A stretch of DNA of 64,000 bases from Trichomonas vaginalis G3 (lineage: Eukaryota; Parabasalia; Trichomonadida; Trichomonadidae): NCBI RefSeq assembly GCF_026262505.1, contig NC_067207.1, positions 2,984,252 through 3,048,251 on the forward strand. The letters are read 5' to 3'. This document shows, piece by piece, positions 10,511 to 21,600 of this stretch (the stretch's first letter is position 1; the number at the start of each line of letters is the position of its first letter). The translations under genes were made by a program, and so were the position numbers. Under the pieces are notes generated by a model that saw only the letters and a list, made by a program, of their open reading frames with translations, was not told the DNA's origin and did no database searches.

Positions 10511-12397
10511 ATGAATGAATGGAAATCAATCAATGTGGATGAGTTTCGAAATGCTGTTTTGGCGATGATAAAATCAGAAATAATATATGATAAGAATGAA
10601 GATAAAGCTGATTCCCAAGAGAATATCGAAGAAAATAAAGAGCAGCAAACAACATCAGAAAGTAGCAAAGAAATATCACAAAATCTATCTTTTAATGATA
10701 TATTTATTACCTGTAAAAGACTACCATTTGAAGTAATCGCAACAATTCAAAGAATATTATTTGATTTTCAAATTGAACGATTAGATGGCAAAAACTGTTT
10801 AGGGAACATGATCGACTTCATTAGGATATTCGACCAAGCTAAAAACACGGACGAAAATCTGAAATTTATTTTAAATTGCATTACTAGTGCTATTATCAAA
10901 GCAGAAAACATTATCAATAACGAATACGATATATCACCATCATATATAACAAAGTATGATATTGAAAAATTAAGTTTACAAGAAATTCCACTTTCAGATT
11001 TAGAATCTCAATATAGAAGTCTCAAATTATCATCTGATTTACAAATGTTAGTTGATTTTGAACTAGAGTTAATTAAATTATTAGAGGATCCACTTAATTT
11101 TAAGTTTAATCCAACGATTACGATACCAAGAGGAGATATTCCTATTTCATGTTTCGATTTGATAATAAATCAGTTAGTAGATTCAATACGATTAGATCAC
11201 AAGAAACAATTACAAAAGGTTATTGATTTTATTACAGATATTCATCGCGTTATGCAAATATCGATATCAGACAGTGTTTATTCTCTTATGAATAATATAT
11301 TTAAGTGGAATGAATCTTCAGAACATCTTTTTATTACAAGAATTTTAGCTGCTCAAATTATTTTAGGAAAAAGCGATGATTTGCTACTATTTGGAAGACT
11401 TTCATCAAAAACATTCTTAGAAAATGACCTGAAACCATATGGTTTAGCAAAATGCTTCTGCCAATCTGATGAATTTGAAGATGTTTCATTTATTTTCTTA
11501 TCAATGTTCATTCCGCTTGCCAAATCACTACTAATGCCATTTGAGGACATGCATTCGATGATTTATAATAACTACCTATCAACATTAAGTAATTTTCAAG
11601 CAATTTTTTATGATATCTATGAAAGTACGGTTTCTCCTCAAGATAGACCGAAATGCGGGCTCATTGAATATCAAAAAATTATAGAGCAGTCCTTTGTTTT
11701 GTGGTCTATTGCGATTTCTTCTGAATTATTGTATTTCAACTACAAATCCGGGTTATATAGCCATATCTACACCAAAGAAGAGCTGTATATTGTATATTAC
11801 ATGATGAGTTTTACACTTGCAAATGCTTTTTCCGCTCAAGATCAATTAAGAATTTGCGAAGCGTTCGAAACTTATAGCCACAAACAGAAAAATGCAAAGA
11901 AAGGAAAACAGAAGCAAAAGAAGGTAACAGGAAATGATATTGAGCAGTATAAAAAGGAAAGAAGCCTTGATATTAAAATTTGTAACGTAATGGCAAGTTA
12001 TTATGCAGGATTGGTTCATTTCTTTAAGTACATGCTGAATGAAAATCTTTTTGATGATATTTCTAATGAAACAATGGATGAATTAAGTTTATACGAAAAA
12101 ATTGCTTCTCCTGTTCAAAACATTCAGCATTTAACAGCTCCAAGCTTTGATGAATTCTGTGTCACACTCAGTATGACCCAGGATGACCATAAATACCGAG
12201 CTTCAGCGATTTTAACAGAAACTAAGACATCCATCGCAGAATTAGTTAAAGAAGGCTTTAATTCGTCTGAGGCTGATCTCATTACAAAGTCTATTGTCTC
12301 TGCGAATATTATTCTCAAAGGAACTCACTCAGAGAATAAAATAAAAATTGATTTGCAAAAATCTCCGATTTATCCAACATTTGGCTTTGTCGAGTAA
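10511..12397 (+). CDS. NAA35/Mak10-like NatC acetyltransferase subunit
   Basis: 628 residues. NAA35 is the auxiliary scaffold of the NatC complex, which acetylates N-termini starting Met-hydrophobic on ribosomes. The C-terminal half follows the NAA35 pattern: a helical region around YSHIYTKEELYIVYYMMS (family: LYSxHEYYYIYWYLS), a basic KKGKQKQKKV stretch (family: KKKKKVRP) followed by the SxDIKICNVMASYYAGLVHF helix, then YEKIASPVQNIQHLTAPSFDEF, which matches RYEHRFAPFxxxxTPPPxxYxxF. It ends in a short beta tail (YPTFGFVE; family: YFPVVKLV). The N-terminal DPKMDAG signature of animal NAA35 is not visible, so the protein is divergent. No enzyme activity is expected of this subunit itself. Confidence 0.7.
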   Translation: MNEWKSINVDEFRNAVLAMIKSEIIYDKNEDKADSQENIEENKEQQTTSESSKEISQNLSFNDIFITCKRLPFEVIATIQRILFDFQIERLDGKNCLGNMIDFIRIFDQAKNTDENLKFILNCITSAIIKAENIINNEYDISPSYITKYDIEKLSLQEIPLSDLESQYRSLKLSSDLQMLVDFELELIKLLEDPLNFKFNPTITIPRGDIPISCFDLIINQLVDSIRLDHKKQLQKVIDFITDIHRVMQISISDSVYSLMNNIFKWNESSEHLFITRILAAQIILGKSDDLLLFGRLSSKTFLENDLKPYGLAKCFCQSDEFEDVSFIFLSMFIPLAKSLLMPFEDMHSMIYNNYLSTLSNFQAIFYDIYESTVSPQDRPKCGLIEYQKIIEQSFVLWSIAISSELLYFNYKSGLYSHIYTKEELYIVYYMMSFTLANAFSAQDQLRICEAFETYSHKQKNAKKGKQKQKKVTGNDIEQYKKERSLDIKICNVMASYYAGLVHFFKYMLNENLFDDISNETMDELSLYEKIASPVQNIQHLTAPSFDEFCVTLSMTQDDHKYRASAILTETKTSIAELVKEGFNSSEADLITKSIVSANIILKGTHSENKIKIDLQKSPIYPTFGFVE

Positions 12398-12555
12398 AAA
12401 GATGTGTTTGTTTATTATATAATTAATGTATTTTTCTTGATCTTTTAGTTGGTTAAAAATTATTCCGTGTAAATTATAGAAATCAATTCTTAATTTGAAT
12501 TAGAAACGGATAGATTTTAAATTCAATAGTCTACATTGAGAAAAAAGACGTTTAT

Positions 12556-12561
12556 TCATTT
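12556..12561 (+). promoter_or_regulatory. Initiator (Inr) of the LRR gene
   Basis: TCATTT with A+1 at 12558, eight bases before the ATG at 12566; a second overlapping match TCATTA begins at 12561. It rejects the upstream TTG at 12536 as the start. Confidence 0.6.
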
Positions 12562-12565
12562 CATT

Positions 12566-13786
12566 ATGAGTAAAAAGGAAGCTAAACCAAAGAAAGATAA
12601 CCTCCTTAAGTACTCAACAGGACAAAAAGGTCAAATACTCATAGATATTTCGAAAATTCCTGCAAAAGACTACGAAACAGTATTAACAGACTTGGTTAAA
12701 TGCGGAAAAAGCAATATTGAATCCCTAATCATTTCATTAGATACATATCAGATGGTATATCCAAATGAATTTCCTGCAAATCAATCTTCAGCTCCAAAGC
12801 AAAGAGGAGAGCCAGTTATTTTACAAAATTCTGCCTTTAAAGCTAATTCAAAGTCAATAAAAAGTATGAAATTAGCTCTAAAGCACATCTTTCCAAAAAC
12901 TACTTCCCTAACTGAAATATGCTTTAGATCGATATTCTTTACGACAGAGGAATTAGTTGAACTAGTTGATTTAATGAAAGAATGTGGTACATTGAAAAAG
13001 ATTTACTTCGATAATGTTCCATTATATGATAGAGAATTTCAAGTTGTAGCAAGACTTGCAAAGAAGAAAGGAATTTACGCGTTTGGCTGCAATCGTTGTG
13101 GTTTGACTGATGATTCTCTCCCTGTTATTATTTCAATATTGAATTATCATCATTCTGAACAAGGAAATGAAAACTATATGGCTTCACTTCGTGGGGGAAC
13201 AGGAGAATACACAATAAATTGTATTTCAGAACTATCATTTGCCGGAAACAATCTTTCCACCAGAGCTCTATTTGAAATCGGTGAGTCTATCGGTGATATT
13301 CCAATTCTCTTGGTAGATTTATCAAACAATCAAGAAATGGACGAAAGAATGGCTCATAATATTCGTAAAAACGCTCCTCATGTTGAACTTTTAGTAAATA
13401 ATGATCAAAGAAACTTTGTAAATAGAGAACCAAAGCCTAAAAGCAAGCAAGCATCTTTTATAGAACCAGAAGAAATCCCACTCCCCGAACCTCAACAAGA
13501 AGATGAAGATTTAAGAATTCCAACCTTTGCTTTAGGAGACTTTGAACCAGAAGGCACAGATAACGAAGTTTGGATTTCCAAAGACTTAAAGGTTGTTGGT
13601 CCACGAGCCAAAGAATTTGCAATATATTTGCATGCTCTTCAAGTCTCCCTTCTAAAGCTCCAGGAACAACAAGAAAAAGAAGAACGCGATAGACAAGCAA
13701 AAGAATATTATATGGAGCATCGTAAAACTTCTCCAAAGCTAAAAAAGAAACGTGCAGCTTCTGTTACAAGGAAGACTCGAAAATAA
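12566..13786 (+). CDS. Leucine-rich repeat (RNase-inhibitor-like) protein
   Basis: 406 residues starting at the ATG just after the initiator. Residues about 70-300 hold irregular LRRs of the ribonuclease-inhibitor type: TTSLTEICFRSIFF, GTLKKIYFDNVPL, GIYAFGCNRCGLTDDSLP, ISELSFAGNNLSTRALFEIGES and PILLVDLSNNQ. The C-terminal third is charged, with a Glu-rich linker, a coiled-coil-like EQQEKEERDRQAKEYYMEH segment and a very basic tail (KLKKKRAASVTRKTRK). Similar architectures are common among cytoskeletal and flagellar LRR proteins, but no specific orthologue is recognised. No signal peptide or membrane segment, so it is not of the BspA surface type. Confidence 0.75.
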   Translation: MSKKEAKPKKDNLLKYSTGQKGQILIDISKIPAKDYETVLTDLVKCGKSNIESLIISLDTYQMVYPNEFPANQSSAPKQRGEPVILQNSAFKANSKSIKSMKLALKHIFPKTTSLTEICFRSIFFTTEELVELVDLMKECGTLKKIYFDNVPLYDREFQVVARLAKKKGIYAFGCNRCGLTDDSLPVIISILNYHHSEQGNENYMASLRGGTGEYTINCISELSFAGNNLSTRALFEIGESIGDIPILLVDLSNNQEMDERMAHNIRKNAPHVELLVNNDQRNFVNREPKPKSKQASFIEPEEIPLPEPQQEDEDLRIPTFALGDFEPEGTDNEVWISKDLKVVGPRAKEFAIYLHALQVSLLKLQEQQEKEERDRQAKEYYMEHRKTSPKLKKKRAASVTRKTRK

Positions 13787-14729
13787 CCATATATTGTTGT
13801 TTTATGATATCCTATTTGTTAAAAATTTTAAATTTATTAAGTATTTGGTTTTACATTCTAATTTTTTGACTGCTTCTGCATTGTGTATAACGAAATTGAA
13901 TCATAAAAATCAGCTAATCTAATCCAAACAATTTCAAGCTATTTAAAAATTGGGTAGTCTGCTATAGATTGCATTAGCATATGTTTGCAATTTCAGGTCT
14001 TGGGTTTATCCATATAATTTTATGTTAGAAGATGAGAAATTTTCAAACAAGCTTATCAAGTGAGCTTAAATGCTACAAATTATGCTTATCTTGCATCATA
14101 AATGGTATATGTTAATAAAATTCTTTGTCTGATAAGAAATTGTAATGTAACATCAACGCTAGGATCGTCAAAACAATTATGTCATTACAATTCCCTCTAA
14201 GATTTTTATTAGGTCCTGGGTATTCAATTCCAATGATTATATAATTACCGAAATATGAATTTTCGAAATAGATTCAAGAATATAATGAAATAAATGCATT
14301 GACTAGTGTAGATATGTGACTCAATGGTTAAAACTGGTTCCAATACCTTAGAATCTCTGAATAAAACTAAAAATTCATTATTGAATCTTACCAATTTTTC
14401 TGAAAATTTGATTTTTAGTATTTGTTGGTGTCGTAATTTACAAATCTAAATTGTGGTAATCATACAATTCATCGTATTTTATTGAATTTCAAAATTTTCA
14501 TAAGGTTTCAAAAAATTTTTGAACCCACGTATTAGATGAACTATTCTATTTTAAAGATATAGCATTTCAAAGGTTTGAATCTGATTACGACGGCCAAATA
14601 AAAACTGAGGCATTAAAATTACTATTTATGAGAACATGCAAAAAGGAACTTTTTTATTTATCCGTTTGTAAGGTAATTTGATTGCAAAATCTCAAAATTG
14701 AATAGTATCTCAATGTATTCAATTCAAAA
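13787..14729. other. Long AT-rich intergenic stretch
   Basis: About 940 bases with no supported ORF, RNA gene, TIR or tandem repeat that I can see. Confidence 0.5.
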
Positions 14730-14735
14730 TCATTT
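14730..14735 (+). promoter_or_regulatory. Initiator (Inr) of the profilin gene
   Basis: TCATTT, A+1 at 14732, ten bases upstream of the ATG at 14742. Confidence 0.6.
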
Positions 14736-14741
14736 TTTCAA

Positions 14742-15113
14742 ATGTCTTGGGATGCATATGTAGATTTACTCGCAAAGCAAACGCACGCAGCTGCTATTAT
14801 CTCTGTAGAAGGGGCACTGTGTGCAAAAACCAATAACTTCTCTGCTACACCCACAAACATGATTCATTGGTCGAAGATGCTGAAAGATCCCTCTCTTGCC
14901 CGCCAGCATGGAATTCCTTTTGATCAAAGAAAGCTTTTCCCTTTGGAATATTCAAAGAATTACATACACGCCATGCAAGATGAGTGGAACGTTTATATGA
15001 AGAAGACCAATACTGTTGTTGTTATTAGTGTATGTGGTGGAGGAAAGCCACAGATTGAGGCTAAGAATCAAGTTTTTAACGTTGCCAAGATTTTATTAGA
15101 TGCTGGCTGTTAG
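14742..15113 (+). CDS. Profilin
   Basis: 123 residues, the normal profilin length. Profilin binds monomeric actin, exchanges its nucleotide and feeds it to formins through poly-proline binding. The N-terminal MSWDAYVDLLAK helix carries the aromatic poly-Pro residues (Trp3, Tyr6) and is followed by the strand AAIISVEGALCAKTNNF. The C-terminal helix NQVFNVAKILLDAG is also typical. The middle is divergent, as in other trichomonad cytoskeletal proteins, and an extra NYIHAMQDEWNVYMKK helix replaces the usual loop. A strong initiator lies ten bases upstream. Confidence 0.85.
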   Translation: MSWDAYVDLLAKQTHAAAIISVEGALCAKTNNFSATPTNMIHWSKMLKDPSLARQHGIPFDQRKLFPLEYSKNYIHAMQDEWNVYMKKTNTVVVISVCGGGKPQIEAKNQVFNVAKILLDAGC

Positions 15114-15673
15114 GATCCATATTGAACATGTTTCAAGATATCCTTTCACTAACCTTTTTGTTTTCTTAAACATTTCATTTCTAGTTCAATTTTCTTTTTC
15201 ATATCTAATAAGGTGAAATGCCTTTTTAGTCAACCTTACGGTTTTTGCTATAAATACAAGCATCTCACGTGATTTGACAGATTTAACATTGTGATTTTAA
15301 CTAATTTCTATAACAATAATTTTATTTAGCCCATTTTAATTCAAAAGCAGTTGAATCCGATTTATATCCCAAAAAAGTAATAATTCACTCTATTTAATTT
15401 TTCCAAATTTTTTACAAAATTCAAAAAATGATAGGAAAATCATCAAATTTTCAATAAAAATATGAAATTTCAAAATTTTTTGGGAAAATTTCGAATGAAA
15501 AAGTATCATAAGAAGCCCCAGGAAGTAAGAAATTAATCAGTATATGCTATAAAACCTCATAAAATTGACGTTAATGACTTGAACCCGTAATAATTTCTCA
15601 TCAAATTGAAGATTTGAATGAAAAACATAAAAATCAGTAAATTAAAATATTAATAACAATATTTATTTATAGC
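15114..15673. other. Convergent intergenic spacer, nothing recognised
   Basis: About 560 AT-rich bases with no supported gene between profilin and the end of the histone H4 gene. Confidence 0.5.
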
Positions 15674-16173
<500 letters not shown>

Positions 16174-16590
16174 ATGGCTCGTACAAAGCAGACAGCTAGA
16201 AAGTCAACAGGTGGCAAGACCCCACGTAAATCCCTCGGTGCCAAGGCCGCCCGCAAGTCAACACCAACAATTGACTCCCAGGGTGCCAAGAAGCAACACC
16301 GTTTCCGCCCAGGTACAGTCGCTCTTCGTGAAATCCGTAAGTACCAGAAGAGCACAGATCTCCTTATCCGTAAGCTCCCATTCCAGCGTCTCGTCAGAGA
16401 AATCGCTTCTGGCTTCCGTGGTGATCTTCGTTTCCAGTCCTCCGCTATCGCTGCCCTTCAGGAAGCTTCTGAAGCTTACCTCGTCGGCCTCTTCGAAGAC
16501 ACAAACCTTTGCGCCATCCATGCTAACAGAGTTACAATCATGGAACGTGATGTTCAACTTGCTCAGCGTATCCGCGGAGAGCGTAACTAA
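16174..16590 (+). CDS. Histone H3 with lengthened, divergent tail
   Basis: 138 residues, two longer than standard H3. The start is MARTKQ, 13 bases after the initiator; the ATG at 16141 lies upstream of the initiator and is part of the conserved promoter element. The [10 protein letters not shown] segment (Lys4, Lys9, Ser10) and AARKS (Lys27, Ser28) are conserved. The segment after Lys27 differs: [16 protein letters not shown] replaces the usual SAPATGGVKKPHR, adding residues just before Lys36/37. The histone fold ([30 protein letters not shown], ending RIRGERN) is normal. GC-ending codons match H4 and cyclophilin. Confidence 0.97.
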   Translation: MARTKQTARKSTGGKTPRKSLGAKAARKSTPTIDSQGAKKQHRFRPGTVALREIRKYQKSTDLLIRKLPFQRLVREIASGFRGDLRFQSSAIAALQEASEAYLVGLFEDTNLCAIHANRVTIMERDVQLAQRIRGERN

Positions 16591-17052
16591 ATAGATATTG
16601 TTATTTATTTTAAATTATTTTCTATTTAATATACAATAAAAACCATTTAGCTCGAGAAGATATACCAATTTCATCTCTAGATATGAATGTGACAAAGATT
16701 AAGGAGTAGGATTCAAGTAAATTAATTAAGGCAAACTTTTGATTAAAGCTCTGAAAATGGCTCAATGGGTAAATTGTAATCCTATTTGCTCCATTGTATT
16801 TAATTACACAGGCTGTTGTCAAACTGCAAGAAATTATCTTGCAACAACTAGTGACTGCAATTCGCTAAGACGTATAAAATAAGATAGAATTAATTCTTGG
16901 AAGCAAATTCCTATCAATATTTAACCTAGCAACTTAGACACTGATGTGTTGTTTTATTTCCTTTGTCAAATATAAAGACTTCCTATTCATTTGGGGAACT
17001 TCTCTCCTATCAACCAAAATCTAAAACCTACTTTCTTGAAATAATATTATGG
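16591..17052. other. AT-rich spacer before a transposon
   Basis: About 460 bases with no supported gene. Its last seven bases (17046-17052, ATTATGG) are the left target-site duplication of the following element. Confidence 0.5.
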
Positions 17053-17123
17053 TAAGGATGTCAATTCGGAAAATTGTTTTCGTTTTAGGAGAATATAATT
17101 TTCCATTTGGAAAATTTAAAAAG

Positions 17124-17146
17124 TGAGACGCGCAGGATTCGAACTT
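17124..17146 (-). tRNA. 3' fragment of a tRNA (relic)
   Basis: On the minus strand the sequence reads AGTTCGAATCC, then TGCGCGTCTCA. That is a T-loop/B-box followed by the 3' T-stem, the acceptor strand GCGTCTC and a discriminator base. The 5' part of the tRNA is missing, so this is a fragment inside the transposon rather than a working gene. Confidence 0.45.
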
Positions 17147-17290
17147 TTTTAAAAGTTGATTTAAATATATTCTAGTGTGGAATCTAAGGATAATATCATA
17201 TTTAAAATAAGAATATACGAGTTTAGGTAGTATTATTTTTTTCGATAAATTTGAGAGTATGTACGTTTAGGGCATCAAAAGTGTCAATTC

Positions 17291-17308
17291 GCTCAGCGAA
17301 AGCTGAGC
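17291..17308. other. Perfect 7-bp hairpin with GAAA loop
   Basis: GCTCAGC (17291-17297), GAAA, GCTGAGC (17302-17308). It lies in the left part of the TIR element and is a GNRA-type tetraloop if transcribed. Confidence 0.5.
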
Positions 17309-18631
17309 TAGCTTCGTTCTCGAAAAAATAGGGAAGAAGTGAAGGAGAGTGATACAGATGTTGACACATTCATATAATTTCAACAAATTTGATCAAATTG
17401 AAATTCAATGAAATTCAATTCACTTCATATCCTTCAGTCAGTACATTGACATCCTTCTACATCACAATGATAACTCGGGAATCAATAGTTCTACAACTAA
17501 CTCAGAAAAAAAAACAAGATTTTTACTTCCAGCTTGCAGCTTTTAAAAAGTTTCGATGATAAAAATCACTCTACTCTCGTTTATCGACATATGGTGATAG
17601 TAGGTAAACATATTCTTATCGATATTAATAAAAATATTTGTACGAAAATCTTATCCAATGAGAGAGTTATTCATAAAGTATATGATAATTATAATTACTT
17701 TATCTTTGTTTTATCTTTGAATAAACAATTTAATTTAAATTGCATAATATTTTTTGGTTGAAAGACAGGAAACTTAGTTGAGTTTGTATTATTTTTATCG
17801 TTTAATTCATCGTATCAGTGAGTGATCCAGATATTTAAGATATTTAGAAAAAAATTATTAATTTGATTAACAAATTTTAATCAAAATTGCAAAAATCTAT
17901 TTGATAGCTGTAAACAAACAATAATTTTTATTTCAAGCAAAATCACTTATTTTCATCTAAACGTATAAAATTGTCAATTTTATAAAAATAAATTGAAAAT
18001 CTCAAGAAATGTAAAGGAGAGTAATATTTTTCAATTTTCTTTTTTTCTTTGTCTCAAATATTTTCTGTTGGGAATTTTCTTGTTATCAAAAAATAATTTT
18101 AATATTTGTTTATTTTATTACATACAATAAAATTTTAAAAACTCTATTTCTTCACAAGAAAATTTTTTTCCTTCATATGAAGAAACATTTTGTTCTCCAT
18201 TTGATACTGAGTCTAAATCTCGATTTTTGAATTTTCTTCTTTCCAAATTTCTTTTTTCCAAATTAGAAGTTTAATTCAAATTTTCAATAGTTTATATATT
18301 TTCTCAAACCGTCTCAGATTTTCTCACTTTTTAGGGATTTTCTCTCAAAATATACAAAAATAGTAATATCAATACATGTGTCTAATATACTTTAAAACCA
18401 TCGTGACAAAATTCAAAAACGAAGAGTTCTTCTCTCCAAATTTTTTTCAAAATCAAAAAAATGAGATAAAAAAGTACGTTTGGAAAATTCATTTTTAGCA
18501 TTTTAGGAATTTTCTCACTTTTCTTCCAAATTGACATCCTTAATTATGGCAACAGCTTTTCTATTCACAATCGAAGAATTGATAAAATCTTTTTAATTTA
18601 GGTAGAATTCTAGAATTGCTGAAATCCAATG

Positions 18632-18637
18632 TCACTT
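18632..18637 (+). promoter_or_regulatory. Probable initiator of the coiled-coil gene
   Basis: TCACTT with A+1 at 18634, 31 bases before the ATG at 18665, within the usual range for short trichomonad leaders. Confidence 0.45.
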
Positions 18638-18664
18638 TTTGTTAACGTACAGTAAAAATTCTTA

Positions 18665-21600
18665 ATGAGCATTTCCACGGAAGAATCATCCAGATCATCA
18701 GAAGTAATAGCTCGAATATATTCTAAACGTGGAAAAGATTTCATTGCAACTCTTGAAAAGGTATTACAGGCAGTTGCATCCGATAAGATTGTAAGGCAAA
18801 TGCTTTCTAGTCAAACATCAGGTCAATTTATTACAAAAAGATTGGAAGAATTGTTTTATCAGATAATAACAGATGATCGTGAACTATTTATTTCCAAAAT
18901 AATGGAAAAACTTCAAGCTTATGAAAACGTTTATCGCGAAGAATATGGCGAAATGATCAAAGTCTTAGGAAATCGCATACTATCTGTCTCAGATGCACAA
19001 AATTCTGGTGCTTTGTCTAGAATGAGACACATTCAGACTTTAATTACACAAATTAACGAACTACAAGAAGAAGTATCTTCACTTCGCCAAGCAAATGCCG
19101 AATATGAGGCTACAATTAAGGAATTGAAGAAGACTCGCCGACTTGTACTCTTCCATGATTTGATAGAAGACGACTCTAATCATATTTATGCTGAAATCGA
19201 TATTACTCAATTAAGCCAAAAAGTAGGTGAAATGCAGAAAGATTCTGCAAATGCTGCAGCTCAGATTCAAAATCTTAAAACAGAATTTCATAAAATGCTC
19301 GCAAAAGCATCACAATCATCACGCGATACAATTTATACACTAAAGCAACAGATCGAAGACATGCAAAGTCAATACTTTGCTGAAAATGCAAAATACGAAT
19401 CAATTCAAAAGAAATACGACTCTCATGTTCCAAGACTTCAGAAGGAGCTTCAAAATCAAGTCAATGAGAACGAAAGTTTAGCAAATAAGCTTTCAGCTAG
19501 GGTTAAAGAAATTAAAGATTTGAAATCTAAAAACATGAAAGCATTATCAGTCATTGATCAAATGAAACGAGAGCATGATCAATTAAATGAAGATCTTCAA
19601 GAACAAATTCAAGGAAATAAAGATCTTATTAAAAACAATACTTCTTTGGATGATGAACTCAACAAAATCAAGAAAGAATTATTAAAGTCTCAAAAACAAT
19701 CAAAGAAATTACAAGAACAACTCAATGATCAACAGCATGAAAATGATGAACATAAATCTTCAATTGCAGAATTGGAAAGCCAATTGAAGCAGTTAAATAA
19801 TAAGAACAAATCTCTTACAAAAGATCTTGAACAACAGAAATCACAAAATGAAGATCTCACACATCATTTAGACGAAAAAACCAAAGAATGTAATGAAACA
19901 ACTGAAAAACTTAATAATCAAACAAATACCAATCGTGATCTTTCAACTAAACTGAAGAACTTAACACAAGAAGGCAACGAACAAAAAGAGAAAATCAATG
20001 ATTTACAGAACAAATTAGATAAAAAGACAGAAGAGAATAACAACTTATCTCAAAAACTTAACCAAAAATCTCAAGAGTTAGAACAAACTAAGTCAAATGG
20101 CGATGATCTAAAGCAACAACTCGAAGATAATATCAAAGAAGAAAAGCAGAAATCTGATAAGCTTCAGAAGAACTTAAATGATCAAGAAATTGTTATTTCA
20201 GACCAGAAAGATAAAATCAAAGAACTTTCTTCCAATTTAGAAAACACAAATAACCAATTAACACAATTAAAGAACGATTCCAAGCAGCAGATTTCATCAA
20301 TAACAGATAAAAATGCTAAGTTACAAGATGAACTTGAACAACTTAAGAAGAATCTCCAACAAAAGACACAGATCAATGAAAATCTTCAAAAGACTCTCGC
20401 CGATACACAAAAAGAATTCAATGAAACCAAGTGGAGAGTTGAAGAACTCGAAGAAGAAATTAACGAGAAGAATAAGAAGATTGAAGAAGCGAAATCATCA
20501 ATGGCAACAATGCTTCTTGATAAAGAAGTCGATAAGAATGAATCACAGAAATTACAAGGAACACTTGCAAAGATGACACAGCAAAATGAAGACTTATCAA
20601 ATGAATTGAGAAAACAAAAGAAGACAAATGATAGATTGAATGAACAAATTGAACAACTTTCAAATCAACTCAACACAATGAGAAACGACGCATCCAATCT
20701 TACTCAAGCAGTTGAAGATGCAAATGACAAACTGTTGAAAACAAATTCCGCAAACAAGCAATTACAAGCACAAATGTCTCATCTTTCTAATGCAGCAGCT
20801 GATTTATCTTCAATTTTATCTGCACTTTCAGCAGGAAACATTAAAGATGCATTAAATGAAGTGAATGATATGAAGAAGGCTTCAAGTTTGCTCAGAAGCA
20901 TTTGCAGTTTAATTAACATCGACCCACGAGATGACGATGCTTTGAATAGAGCAACAGAAATTGCTCATAAACTTTCAAGTATTGCTCAAATAGAAAAAAT
21001 GCTAAATACTGATGATGCTGTGAGAGCCGTGAAGATTTTATGGCAAGAAGCTGATCAGATTGCAAAGATGACCGGAGCTTTAGCAGGTCAATCCATTGTT
21101 CAGTCAGTTCAAAAGCTTATAGATGATTATGAATTAGCTAAGGAGTTCATCAAGGATGTTATTATCTCACTCTCATCTTCAATCACACCTTCAAAGATTG
21201 AAATTCCTCTTAGTGATGCAAAAGCAAATGCTGTTTTACAAAGCATCAAATCTCTTGTTAATCAATCAGAAGAAGACAGGCATAATATTGAAACTCTACT
21301 TACTAAAGCACGCAGCGTTGGATATGATGGAACTGATTGCTTGGAAGCAGCAATTTTCATTGCAAAACTCAAAGGAGAACAAGAAAAACAGAGTTTGCTG
21401 GAAATGATGAAGCAACAAATAGATGATCTCAAAGAGCATCTAAGAATGGAAGAAGATGTTCATAAGAGCGATGTTGATAAGAAGAACAAAGCAATCAACG
21501 AGCTGAAGAAGACTGTCATCCAATTAACAGAGAAGAATGTTAAAGAGAGAGATGAATCTCAGAAACAAATTCAAGATCTCGAAACAGAAATATCAAATCT

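Larger units (their letters stand above)
17053..18542. mobile_element. Non-autonomous TIR DNA transposon, 1.49 kb
   Basis: The ends are perfect 14-base inverted repeats (TAAGGATGTCAATT at 17053; its complement ending at 18542). They are flanked by a 7-base direct repeat ATTATGG (17046-17052 and 18543-18549), as expected for a target-site duplication. The interior is AT-rich and has no transposase; its only ORF over 70 codons (17534-17761) resembles nothing I know. I cannot assign a superfamily from a 7-base duplication. It sits between histone H3 and the coiled-coil gene without disturbing either. Confidence 0.8.
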
